A stretch of DNA of 8,795 nt from an uncultured Clostridia bacterium (GCA_937907055.1 CALCTW010000139.1:1-8795), one strand, 5' to 3'; shown: positions 1 to 6,059, counted from the first letter of the stretch. Numbers and translations are program-made. Notes: generated from the sequence alone by a model not told the origin.

Positions 1-1
1 A

Positions 2-136
2 ATGGAGGGCAACGGCATTCCGGGGTTTTTTATGTCTGTCCGAATCACAGAGACCGCGGAGGAACATGATCCTCAAATATCAAAACAGCCGGGTCATTTC
101 ATCCTGATCCGGCTGTCTTTCTTTATTCCCTTATGA
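2..136 (+). CDS. Possible 3' end of an unidentified upstream gene
   Basis: The plus-strand frame that starts at base 2 stays open to a TGA at 134-136 and has a G/C-rich third codon position over its first 25 codons, like the other genes here. The other two plus frames stop at 67-69 and 105-107. The readable peptide begins MEGNGIPGFFMSVRITE, which I do not recognise. The last part of the frame runs through the hairpin at 85-116, which is unusual for coding sequence, so the real gene may end in another frame or before the window. If real, the gene converges on radA, with 14 bp between the two stop codons. This is a weak call. Confidence 0.22.
   Translation: MEGNGIPGFFMSVRITETAEEHDPQISKQPGHFILIRLSFFIPL
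85..116 (-). terminator. Rho-independent terminator of radA, possibly bidirectional
   Basis: The arms ACAGCCGGGTCA (85-96) and TGATCCGGCTGT (105-116) form a 12-bp stem with an 8-nt loop. On the minus strand one pair becomes a C/A mismatch, and the stem is followed by TTTTGATATTTG. On the plus strand the stem is followed by a T-rich run from 117. It lies 34 bp past the radA stop codon, so it most likely ends the radA transcript. It could also end a convergent plus-strand transcript. Confidence 0.75.
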
Positions 137-150
137 TCGTTGTTTTTTAT

Positions 151-1536
151 TTATCTGCGCTTATACAGATCCAGCATGGCCATTGCCTGCGCGACGGTAT
201 CCACACCGTGCAGCGTGATCCCCTCAATGGGATGCACTGAGCGCAGACTGTCCTTCGGGCACAGGATATGCTCAAAGCCCATGCGGGCGCATTCCTGCGC
301 GCGGCGTTCCAGCTGCGGTATGCTGCGCACCTCGCCGCTCAGGCCCACTTCGCCCATCACAGCCCATTCCGGGGCAATAGCCACATCGGTAAAGCTGCTG
401 GCCACGGCCATGCACAGGGCAAGATCCGCCGCCGGCTCGGAAAGGCTCATGCCGCCGGCCACGTTGATATACACATCCTGATTATACATCTTCAGCCCGG
501 CGCGCTTTTCAAGCACCGCCAGCAGCAGCATTACGCGGCCGCTCTCCATGCCGTCCACCGTACGGCGCGGCGCGGCATAATAGCTTTGCGTGACGAGCGC
601 CTGCAGATCCACCAGAATGGGGCGTGTACCCTCCAGACCGCACATGACACAGCTGCCGCTGGTGCCCTTCAGGCGCTGGGAGAGCAATGTGGCGCTGGCA
701 TTCTCCACCGGCATCATGCCTTCCTGACGCATTTCAAAGATACCAAGCTCATTCACACTGCCAAAGCGGTTCTTGACCGCGCGCAGCAGACGGTACTCAT
801 GCTGATGATCACCCTCAAAGTACAGCACCACATCCACCATGTGCTCCAGCACACGCGGGCCCGCGATCGCGCCTTCCTTCGTCACGTGCCCCACCAGAAA
901 GATCGCGCAGCCGTTGGTCTTCGCGTAGCGCATCAGCAGGCTGGCGCTTTCCCTTACCTGGCTCACGCTGCCGGGCGCGCTGCCCATCTCGGGGCGGTAC
1001 ATGGTCTGAATACTGTCGATCACGCAGATTTCCGGCTGAAACTCATTCAGCCTCTCCTCCACGGCATCCATGGCGTTCTCTGTCAGCACATGCAGATCGC
1101 TCTCGCCGTGCCCCAGACGTTTCGCGCGCAGTTTGATCTGCCTGGCGCTCTCTTCACCGCTGATATACAATACCCGCCGGCCGCTGTCATTCAGGTGATT
1201 GCACACCTGTAAAAGCAGCGTGGATTTACCGATTCCGGGCTCACCGCCCACCAGGATCAGCGATCCTTCCACAATGCCGCCGCCCAGCACACGGTTCAGT
1301 TCTTCACTGCCGCTGTCAATATAGGTCTGCGGGCCGGATTCGATATCCTTCAGGCGCATGGCCATATTGCCCGTGCCGCCGCGCTGCTTCATAGGCTTTG
1401 CCTTGACAGCGGTCTCCTCCTGCGCGATATGCTCCTCCAACGTATTCCACGCGCCGCATTCCGGGCATTTTCCCAGCCAGCGGGCCGTTTCATAGCCGCA
1501 TGCCGTACAGCAGTAGGTGCTTTTGATCTTTGCCAT
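151..1536 (-). CDS. radA: DNA repair protein RadA (Sms), branch-migration ATPase
   Basis: RadA is a cytoplasmic RecA-like, hexameric DnaB-type motor that processes recombination intermediates and extends heteroduplex DNA with RecA. This 461-residue protein has the usual full length and domain order. A four-cysteine zinc finger (C10-x2-C13 and C24-x2-C27) is followed by the ATPase core, with Walker A GGEPGIGKST at 97-106 and Walker B ICVIDS at 170-175. The RadA-specific KNRFG motif sits at 255-259. A Lon-protease-like C-terminal domain, about 355-455, includes GGMSLSEPAADLAL. The ATG at 1534-1536 is preceded by AAGGAG (1543-1548) with 6-nt spacing, which fixes the start. The gene is transcribed away from the phosphoesterase-ppk1 pair and is followed by a hairpin terminator. 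In many Firmicutes radA sits near clpC or disA; neither is visible here. The family assignment is secure. Confidence 0.98.
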   Translation of the reverse strand: MAKIKSTYCCTACGYETARWLGKCPECGAWNTLEEHIAQEETAVKAKPMKQRGGTGNMAMRLKDIESGPQTYIDSGSEELNRVLGGGIVEGSLILVGGEPGIGKSTLLLQVCNHLNDSGRRVLYISGEESARQIKLRAKRLGHGESDLHVLTENAMDAVEERLNEFQPEICVIDSIQTMYRPEMGSAPGSVSQVRESASLLMRYAKTNGCAIFLVGHVTKEGAIAGPRVLEHMVDVVLYFEGDHQHEYRLLRAVKNRFGSVNELGIFEMRQEGMMPVENASATLLSQRLKGTSGSCVMCGLEGTRPILVDLQALVTQSYYAAPRRTVDGMESGRVMLLLAVLEKRAGLKMYNQDVYINVAGGMSLSEPAADLALCMAVASSFTDVAIAPEWAVMGEVGLSGEVRSIPQLERRAQECARMGFEHILCPKDSLRSVHPIEGITLHGVDTVAQAMAMLDLYKRR

Positions 1537-1672
1537 TTCTGACTCCTTTATCTGTCTGCAAAACGCTTTTTATCCCGCGCCCGCGTCGTTTCATTTCAGT
1601 CTTTGTCACGCTGTTTCCGCTTTGGGATCCTTCCCGAAGCCAACATCAGAACTTTGCTTCCAACACCTATAT

Positions 1673-1700
1673 ATTTTACAGTTTTATTAAGAAATTGCAA
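1673..1700 (-). promoter_or_regulatory. Candidate radA promoter
   Basis: Read on the minus strand, TTGCAA (1700-1695, 4/6 to the -35 consensus) is followed after 16 nt by TAAAAT (1678-1673, 5/6 to the -10 consensus). Transcription would start near 1666 and leave a leader of about 130 nt before radA. The surrounding DNA is AT-rich. The match is moderate and no other good candidate was seen between 1537 and 1670. Confidence 0.42.
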
Positions 1701-1708
1701 CATATTTA

Positions 1709-1737
1709 TTGTAAAGATCCGTCTGTTGGTATATAAT
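1709..1737 (+). promoter_or_regulatory. Candidate promoter of the phosphoesterase-ppk1 operon
   Basis: TTGTAA (1709-1714, 4/6) and a perfect TATAAT (1732-1737) are separated by 17 bp. Transcription would start near 1744, about 58 nt before the ATG at 1802. Its -35 element lies 8 bp from the -35 element of the candidate radA promoter, so the two would be back-to-back divergent promoters sharing one AT-rich patch. Confidence 0.62.
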
Positions 1738-1747
1738 AGATGCGATA

Positions 1748-1770
1748 CTGACGGCTTTTATCTTCGTCAG
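1748..1770 (+). other. Small hairpin in the phosphoesterase leader
   Basis: CTGACG (1748-1753) and CGTCAG (1765-1770) can form a 6-bp stem with an 11-nt T-rich loop. It would lie at the very 5' end of the predicted transcript, 14 nt before the ribosome binding site. It has no T run and no recognised riboswitch shape. A role in mRNA stability is possible, but chance is equally possible. Confidence 0.3.
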
Positions 1771-1801
1771 CGTGAAATGCATCAAAGGAAATCAGTTTTT
1801 C

Positions 1802-2884
1802 ATGGCATATAGAAGAAAACACTCATTATTCGGTCAGGAAAAGAACCGTCATCCTTTCCTCCGTTTTCTCCTTATTTTCATCGTACTGGCACTGGCCGTT
1901 GCTCTGCTCCTCAATGCCATTTCCAATGGCTCCGTCATGCTGGATAAGGTGAGCCTCACCATCTCAAGGCTTGGCGGAAATTACAGGATCCTGCACATCT
2001 CCGATCTTCACGGCGCTCAGTTCGGCACCGCTCAGTCTGATCTGGCTCTGGCCTGGAAGAATAACGGTTACAACATCGTGTGCATCACAGGCGATATGAT
2101 CAGCAAAGACGGGGACATGACCCCTTTCCGTGATCTGGTGACCAAGCTGAGCGATAACACCCCCATCCTCTTTGTGCCCGGCGATGAAGATCCGGATCCC
2201 ATCATCGCGGTCCCGCACGGCAATGACACCGCTTATGCGGACTGGCTGCTTGAGATCATGGAGCAGAAGTCCAATTTCGTCTATCTGGATGCTCCCTATA
2301 AGGTCGTCAGCAACGGCACCACGATCTGGTTCTGCCCCGAAAGTGTCATTTCACTCGATATCGATGTTCTTGAAAACACCCTCAATGCCCGCGGCGCCAT
2401 GCTGGCGGAGCAGGAAGACAATACGCTGACCCGCGCGCAGACCGCCGCTGTGGATTATCAGCGTGACCGTGTGGCCCGCATTCGTGCCGCGCGTGCCGAA
2501 ATGCTGCCCGGCGATGTCTACATCGTGCTTACGCACCACCCCATTCAGCAGAGCACCTACAGCCTCAGCAATCCGCCGCGTGTCAGGGGGCTGAGCGAGG
2601 GCGAATATCCCATCTCTCTCATCCTGAGCGGACACTACAACGGCGGTCAGGTGCGTCTGCCGCTTGTGGGCGCGCTGCGTGCCCCGATCACCAGTGAACT
2701 GGGCTCCGGCGGCTGGTTCCCCAAAGATAATCAGCTGCGCGGCATGACCACGCTGTATGGTATCCATCAGTACATCTCCCCCGGTCTGGGGCTGTCACAG
2801 GTCTATCCCTGGTATATGCAGTTCCGCCTCTACAACCGCCCTACCGTGGCGCTGATCACTCTGACACCCAATCTGTTGCAATAA
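1802..2884 (+). CDS. Membrane-anchored calcineurin-like metallophosphoesterase with degenerate active site
   Basis: This 360-residue protein has a basic N-terminus, one hydrophobic segment at about 19-40, and a calcineurin-like phosphoesterase domain from about 60 to 360. The domain is probably outside the membrane. The best family match by motif is the YkuE-like group. Conserved pieces are the D-x-H of SDLHG (D68, H70), the GD of ITGDM (D98), the late His pair of THHP (H245, H246), and SGH (H278) followed by GGQ. Two signatures are altered. The usual GNHE/D is GDED at 127-130, losing the Asn metal ligand and the catalytic His. The usual GHTHGGQ is GHYNGGQ, losing the second His (N280). The protein may therefore be a binding pseudoenzyme or use different chemistry. 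The ATG at 1802 is chosen because AAAGGAAA lies 11 nt upstream; a GTG at 1772 would add 10 residues but lacks a ribosome binding site. The gene precedes ppk1 by 22 bp, in a likely operon. Its substrate is unknown. Confidence 0.9.
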   Translation: MAYRRKHSLFGQEKNRHPFLRFLLIFIVLALAVALLLNAISNGSVMLDKVSLTISRLGGNYRILHISDLHGAQFGTAQSDLALAWKNNGYNIVCITGDMISKDGDMTPFRDLVTKLSDNTPILFVPGDEDPDPIIAVPHGNDTAYADWLLEIMEQKSNFVYLDAPYKVVSNGTTIWFCPESVISLDIDVLENTLNARGAMLAEQEDNTLTRAQTAAVDYQRDRVARIRAARAEMLPGDVYIVLTHHPIQQSTYSLSNPPRVRGLSEGEYPISLILSGHYNGGQVRLPLVGALRAPITSELGSGGWFPKDNQLRGMTTLYGIHQYISPGLGLSQVYPWYMQFRLYNRPTVALITLTPNLLQ

Positions 2885-2906
2885 ATATCAAGGTGGGAAC
2901 ATTTTT

Positions 2907-4988
2907 ATGAGCAAAATCGAAAACCGAGAACTCAGCTGGATCAAGTTCAACACCCGCGTGCTGGAGGAAGCCGCGAACACCGACAACCCCATACTGGAGC
3001 GCGGCAAATTCATTTCCATCTGCTCCAGCAACCTGGATGAATTCTTCATGGTGCGTATCGGCACCCTGGTGCGCAATTCCTCCATCGGCGGCAAGCTGAA
3101 GAAGGATCCTTCCGGCATGACCGCGCAGGAGCAGCTGGACGCTGCCTGGAAAAAGGTACGCAAGCAGGTAGCCCGTCAGTACGAACTGCTGCAGAATGAT
3201 TACCTGCCCCATCTGAAGAACGCGGGCATCTATTTCCTCACCCCGCATGAGCTGAGCGCCGATCAGCGTCAGTTTGTGAGCGAATACTTCGATAAGGAAG
3301 TCAAGCCGCTGCTCACCCCCCGCGCCATCGATGACCGCCGTCCCTTCCCCCTGCTGGCCGCCAAGCACATCCACATCGCCGTCATGCTGCCTTCCCACAG
3401 CCGCGGCGGTTCTCCGCGCATGGCGCTGGTGCCCATGCCCGCCTCTGTCAATCGTGTGGTCATGCTGCCCATGGGTCAGGGCCGCGCCCGCGGCATTCTG
3501 CTGGAGGATGTGATCTCCATGCACATGGATCGCGTGTTCAATTCCATCAAGCCGCTGGCCATCATGCCCTTCCGCATCACCCGCAATACAGACTTTGTCT
3601 ACAATGATGACAACGCGCAGGATCTGATCATCGAAATGCGCAAAAACCTCAAGCAGCGCAAGTGGGGCAAGGTCGTCCGTCTGGAAGTGGAACAGGGCTG
3701 CGATGCCGTGCTGCTCAGCCGCCTGAAGAAGTATCTGGATGTCACCGATTATGAGATCATCGCCGTGGACGGTCCGCTGAATCCCAACTACTTCATGAAG
3801 CAGATCTCCTCTCTGGAAGGTCTGGATGACCTGCGCTTCCCCGGTTTCACTCCGCGTCTGGAGTCCTCCCTGGCCGAAGGTCAGGATCTGTTCGCGGCCA
3901 TGCGCGAAGGCGATCATTTCCTGCATCATCCCTATGACAGCTTTGAGCCCGTTGTGCGTCTCATCCGTCAGGCCGCCGAAGATCCGGATGTACTGGCCAT
4001 CAAGCAGACGCTGTACCGTGTGAGCGGCAAGAGCCCCATCGTGGCCGCGCTCTCCGATGCCGCCAAGGCCGGCAAGCAGGTGACCGTGCTGATCGAAGTC
4101 CGTGCCCGTTTCGATGAAGAAAACAACATCAACTGGTGTCTGGCGCTGGAGAAGGCCGGATGTCAGGTATTCTACGGCGTTCCCAACCTGAAGTGCCACA
4201 GCAAGATCACGCTGATCGTCCGCCGCGAGGCCGATGGTCTGCGCAACTATGTGCATCTCTCCACCGGCAACTATAACGATTCCACCGCCAAGATGTACAC
4301 CGATATGGGTCTGCTGACCGCGGATGAAGTCATCGGCGAGGATGCCGCCATCTTCTTCAATGCCATCACCGGCATCGGCAACACCGATGATATGAAGAAG
4401 CTGATCGCCGCGCCCACCGGCATGCGCAAGAAGCTGGAAGAACTGATCCATCAGGAGATCAAGAATGCCAAGGAAGGCATGAAGGCCGGCATCACTGCCA
4501 AGATGAACAGCCTGCTGGATCCCGATATCGTCAAGCTCCTCTACAAGGCCGAGGAAGCCGGTGTGGAGGTCAATCTGATCATCCGCGGCATCTGCGTCAT
4601 CAAGACCAAGGGCCATCCCAATCTGCATGTGCGCTCCATCGTAGGCCGTTTCCTGGAGCATGCCCGTGTATTCATCTTTGAAAACGCCGGTGAGCGTCTG
4701 GTGTATCTGGCCAGTGCCGACTGGATGCCGCGCAACCTGGACAAGCGTGTGGAACTGATGTTCCCAATCGAGGATGTAGACATCCAGAGCCGCATCTGCG
4801 CCACGCTGAAGGATGAACTGAAGGACACCGTGAAGGCCTGGGAAAAGAAGAAGAACGGCAAATATGAGCGTGTTGAGCGCAAACTGCCCCTGCTGAACGC
4901 GCAGGAAAGCCGCATCATCGGGCCTGCCCAGCTGATGCTGGAAGAAGAACCCGTGATGGACGAAAGCATCGTCAGCGAAGAAGAATAA
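2907..4988 (+). CDS. ppk1: Polyphosphate kinase 1
   Basis: PPK1 reversibly transfers the terminal phosphate of ATP to a growing inorganic polyphosphate chain through a phosphohistidine intermediate. It is usually associated with the inner face of the membrane. This 693-residue protein has the standard length and layout. The N-terminal domain opens with ENRELSWIKFNTRVLEEA, followed by a head domain (about 110-310) and two phospholipase-D-like C-terminal domains. The motif HLSTGNYN carries the expected autophosphorylated histidine, H450, matching E. coli H435. FLEHARVF carries the second conserved histidine, H585, matching E. coli H592. The C-terminus ends in an acidic tail rich in Glu. The ATG at 2907 follows AAGGTGGGA (about 2891-2899) at normal spacing. 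The gene lies 22 bp after the phosphoesterase with no terminator between them, and is followed by a strong terminator, so the two probably share one transcript. No ppx exopolyphosphatase is visible nearby. Confidence 0.98.
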   Translation: MSKIENRELSWIKFNTRVLEEAANTDNPILERGKFISICSSNLDEFFMVRIGTLVRNSSIGGKLKKDPSGMTAQEQLDAAWKKVRKQVARQYELLQNDYLPHLKNAGIYFLTPHELSADQRQFVSEYFDKEVKPLLTPRAIDDRRPFPLLAAKHIHIAVMLPSHSRGGSPRMALVPMPASVNRVVMLPMGQGRARGILLEDVISMHMDRVFNSIKPLAIMPFRITRNTDFVYNDDNAQDLIIEMRKNLKQRKWGKVVRLEVEQGCDAVLLSRLKKYLDVTDYEIIAVDGPLNPNYFMKQISSLEGLDDLRFPGFTPRLESSLAEGQDLFAAMREGDHFLHHPYDSFEPVVRLIRQAAEDPDVLAIKQTLYRVSGKSPIVAALSDAAKAGKQVTVLIEVRARFDEENNINWCLALEKAGCQVFYGVPNLKCHSKITLIVRREADGLRNYVHLSTGNYNDSTAKMYTDMGLLTADEVIGEDAAIFFNAITGIGNTDDMKKLIAAPTGMRKKLEELIHQEIKNAKEGMKAGITAKMNSLLDPDIVKLLYKAEEAGVEVNLIIRGICVIKTKGHPNLHVRSIVGRFLEHARVFIFENAGERLVYLASADWMPRNLDKRVELMFPIEDVDIQSRICATLKDELKDTVKAWEKKKNGKYERVERKLPLLNAQESRIIGPAQLMLEEEPVMDESIVSEEE

Positions 4989-5005
4989 GCCCTTCCCCGC
5001 TTTTC

Positions 5006-5036
5006 AGGAGACTGCCCGCAAAAAAGGCAGTCTCCT
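5006..5036 (+). terminator. Rho-independent terminator of the ppk1 operon
   Basis: AGGAGACTGCC (5006-5016) pairs perfectly with GGCAGTCTCCT (5026-5036) around a 9-nt loop. The 11-bp stem is followed by TTTCATTTTG. It begins 17 bp after the ppk1 stop codon, so it separates ppk1 from lepB. Confidence 0.87.
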
Positions 5037-5054
5037 TTCATTTTGATTTCTCTG

Positions 5055-5093
5055 CTGCTGCCTGCAGGGTCATACAACAGTTGCAGGCAGCAG
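5055..5093. repeat. Perfect 12-bp inverted repeat overlapping the lepB -35 region
   Basis: CTGCTGCCTGCA (5055-5066) and TGCAGGCAGCAG (5082-5093) are exact reverse complements separated by 15 bp. There is no T run on either strand, so it is not a terminator. The right arm overlaps the proposed -35 of the lepB promoter, so it could be an operator for a dimeric regulator. In any read-through transcript it could instead fold as a hairpin. Confidence 0.8.
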
Positions 5094-5110
5094 GGTTCCG
5101 ATGCTATAAT
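5081..5110 (+). promoter_or_regulatory. lepB promoter with extended -10
   Basis: A perfect TATAAT at 5105-5110 is preceded by TG at 5102-5103, giving an extended -10. TTGCAG (5081-5086, 3/6) lies 18 bp upstream as a weak -35, which is typical where an extended -10 compensates. Transcription would start near 5117, just before the ribosome binding site at 5122-5129. The leader is therefore short, about 18 nt. Confidence 0.65.
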
Positions 5111-5134
5111 CGATCCTGCAAGGGAGGTGAGCGC

Positions 5135-5770
5135 ATGCCGGCGATCCTGCTGGATCTTCTGGATATCATCTTTGCCATCGCGCTGGCGCTTTTCATCCGG
5201 TTCTTTATCCTGATGCCTGTACGCGTACAGGGAAACAGCATGAACAACACCCTGAAAAACGGTGAATTCATGCTCTGTTTCCGATTCCTGTACCGCAAAC
5301 GCATGCGGCGCGGGGATATCGTCATCTGCCGCTATCCGGGCCGCACGCACCGAGTATTGGGGCTCTTTTCCGTACGCACATGCTTTGTCAAGCGCCTCAT
5401 CGCGCTTCCCAGTGATGTGATCGAGGTGAGAGACGGCCTCTTCTGTGTCAATGGCATCCCGGAAACCCTGCCGCCTGCTTCCGCCTCTCAGCCGTGCTAC
5501 GCTCAGGTCTTCAGAAAACGAAACGCGCTTCCCGCGCCTTCCATGATCGACCCGCCGGAGGTGATCGAAACCCCTGACGCTTCCTTCCGCCGGATCGGCT
5601 CCTTTGACATCTACACGCGATACACCCTCAAGGCAAACGAATGCTTCGTCATGGGCGATCATCGCGCTGTCAGCAACGACAGCCGTAAGATCGGCCCCAT
5701 CCCGTCAGATATGATCCTCGGACGTGTCGTGTGCGTATTCTTCCCCTTCAAACGCGCGCGCCGGTTCTGA
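5135..5770 (+). CDS. lepB: Signal peptidase I
   Basis: Type I signal peptidase cleaves signal peptides from secreted proteins at the outer face of the membrane with a Ser/Lys dyad. This 211-residue protein is the short Gram-positive form. A single N-terminal membrane anchor (about 3-27) is followed by the family boxes. GNSMNNTL carries the nucleophile S35, RRGDIVICRYPG follows at about 58-69, FVKRLIALPSDVIEV carries the general base K86, and GDHRAVSNDSRKIG lies at 174-187. The ATG at 5135 follows GGGAGGTG (5122-5129) with 5-nt spacing and lies just after a good promoter. A TTG at 5081 would add 18 residues but would lie upstream of the predicted transcription start. The stretch before the anchor has no Lys or Arg, so the positive-inside signal is weak at the very N-terminus. 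The gene appears to be its own transcription unit, bounded by terminators. Confidence 0.95.
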   Translation: MPAILLDLLDIIFAIALALFIRFFILMPVRVQGNSMNNTLKNGEFMLCFRFLYRKRMRRGDIVICRYPGRTHRVLGLFSVRTCFVKRLIALPSDVIEVRDGLFCVNGIPETLPPASASQPCYAQVFRKRNALPAPSMIDPPEVIETPDASFRRIGSFDIYTRYTLKANECFVMGDHRAVSNDSRKIGPIPSDMILGRVVCVFFPFKRARRF

Positions 5771-5787
5771 GCACATTCACTTCACGC

Positions 5788-5813
5788 AAAAAGCCGCCTT
5801 ACGGGCGGCTTTT
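5788..5813 (+). terminator. Rho-independent terminator of lepB
   Basis: GCCGCC (5793-5798) pairs with GGCGGC (5804-5809) around TTACG. The stem is extended by the A run at 5789-5792 against TTTT at 5810-5813. It starts about 17 bp after the lepB stop codon. The A/T flanks make it potentially bidirectional. It isolates lepB from the CRISPR-Cas locus. Confidence 0.9.
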
Positions 5814-5848
5814 GTGATATCAAAGTGTTCCTTTTTTTAACATTTTTA

Positions 5849-5877
5849 TTTACATCCCGGTGTTCATCTGCTAAAAT
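5849..5877 (+). promoter_or_regulatory. Candidate cas9 promoter
   Basis: TTTACA (5849-5854, 5/6) and TAAAAT (5872-5877, 5/6) are spaced by 17 bp, with TG at 5869-5870 forming an extended -10. Transcription would start near 5884, giving a cas9 leader of about 175 nt that crosses the whole tracrRNA gene on its antisense strand. A second -10-like TATAGT at 6029-6034 has no -35 and lies too close to the ribosome binding site, so this one is preferred. Confidence 0.62.
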
Positions 5878-5890
5878 AATCATATCGGAA

Positions 5891-6013
5891 ACCCCTGTAA
5901 ATAAAAAAAGAATCTGATCAGGATTCTTTCTTTATCACACACACTGTGTGGCCGGTCACCCGGCGATTTCGGCTAAAGCCTTATTTGAACTCACGATGTA
6001 ATTTCATAGGGGT
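5891..6013. repeat. Imperfect inverted repeat bracketing the tracrRNA body
   Basis: ACCCCTGTAAAT (5891-5902) is an imperfect reverse complement of ATTTCATAGGGGT (6001-6013): a 6-bp and a 4-bp block match around a short unpaired centre. The left arm lies just past the tracrRNA terminator and the right arm is inside the anti-repeat. It may be a degenerate repeat fragment or chance. Confidence 0.35.
5903..5929 (-). terminator. Rho-independent terminator of tracrRNA
   Basis: AAAGAATC (5907-5914) and GATTCTTT (5922-5929) form an 8-bp stem with a 7-nt loop. On the minus strand it is followed by a T run (complement of the A run at 5903-5907). It doubles as the last hairpin of the tracrRNA. On the plus strand it is followed only by a broken T run, CTTTAT. 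Confidence 0.87.
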
Positions 6014-6020
6014 CAGAAAC
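5983..6020 (-). other. tracrRNA anti-repeat; predicts the CRISPR repeat
   Basis: On the plus strand this segment reads like a CRISPR repeat and ends in GTCAGAAAC. The lower stem ATTTGA (5983-5988) would pair the repeat start GTTTGA with a terminal G-U wobble. The tracrRNA then has a 4-nt bulge (GAGT, 5992-5989) and continues as a long upper duplex (6020-5993). With a 2-nt repeat-side bulge, the repeat would be 6 + 2 + 28 = 36 nt, the normal type II length. This is the same 2/4 bulge layout as the S. pyogenes crRNA-tracrRNA duplex. Only one copy is present here and no spacer array flanks it. Confidence 0.87.
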
Positions 6021-6029
6021 TACGCTTTT

Positions 6030-6058
6030 ATAGTAATCAATCACGGAGGATTTGTCAA
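6030..6058 (-). promoter_or_regulatory. tracrRNA promoter overlapping the cas9 ribosome binding region
   Basis: On the minus strand a perfect TTGACA (6058-6053) is followed after exactly 17 nt by TACTAT (6035-6030, 4/6). Transcription would start near 6023, three bases before the anti-repeat, which supports the tracrRNA call. The -35 ends one base before the A of the cas9 ATG, and the spacer contains the cas9 Shine-Dalgarno sequence. Confidence 0.77.
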
Positions 6059-6059
6059 T

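Larger units (their letters stand above)
5903..6023 (-). ncRNA. tracrRNA for the adjacent type II Cas9
   Basis: Read on the minus strand, this 121-nt stretch has every part of a tracrRNA. The 5' end is a full-length anti-repeat (6020-5983) ending in TCAAAT. AAGGC then opens the nexus hairpin GGC-TTTA-GCC (5980-5971), comparable to the AAGGCTAGTCC of S. pyogenes. A GCCGG/CCGGC hairpin with a GTGA loop follows (5964-5951), then a CACAC/GTGTG hairpin (5950-5938), and finally a terminator hairpin with a T run (5929-5903). tracrRNA pairs with the pre-crRNA repeat, is processed with it by RNase III, and holds the guide in Cas9. A consensus promoter lies at the right distance. Placement upstream of cas9 on the opposite strand is the S. 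pyogenes type II-A arrangement. The ends are inferred from the promoter and terminator, not measured. Confidence 0.92.

Noticed and set aside
268..1212. A 314-codon plus-strand frame inside radA.
   Set aside because: It is antisense to a certain gene; the His/Ala-rich product has no known motif.
1772..1801. GTG start adding 10 residues to the phosphoesterase.
   Set aside because: No ribosome binding site precedes it, and the purine-rich AAAGGAAA used by the ATG at 1802 would lie inside the coding sequence.
2856..4661. A 601-codon open frame on the minus strand opposite ppk1.
   Set aside because: It is a mirror of the strongly biased ppk1 codons. Its product is rich in His, Gly and Asp with no family motif, while ppk1 on the plus strand is unmistakable.
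5055..5093. The lepB upstream inverted repeat as a second ppk1 terminator.
   Set aside because: Neither strand has a T run after the stem, and a full terminator already sits at 5006-5036.
5081..5134. TTG start adding 18 residues to signal peptidase I.
   Set aside because: It lies on the -35 element and upstream of the predicted transcription start; the ATG at 5135 has a strong Shine-Dalgarno sequence and gives a normal anchor.
4541..5662. A 373-codon open frame on the minus strand spanning the end of ppk1 and most of lepB.
   Set aside because: It crosses two real genes, a terminator and a promoter, has no recognisable domain and no proper ribosome binding site was identified.
5938..6020. 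A CRISPR array between lepB and cas9.
   Set aside because: Only a single repeat-like unit is present, followed by nexus and terminator hairpins, so it is the tracrRNA gene and not an array.
6029..6034. TATAGT as the -10 of a short cas9 promoter, overlapping the tracrRNA -10 in mirror fashion.
   Set aside because: No -35 lies at the right distance and the start would fall almost on the ribosome binding site. A shared bidirectional -10 is not excluded but is weaker than 5849-5877.
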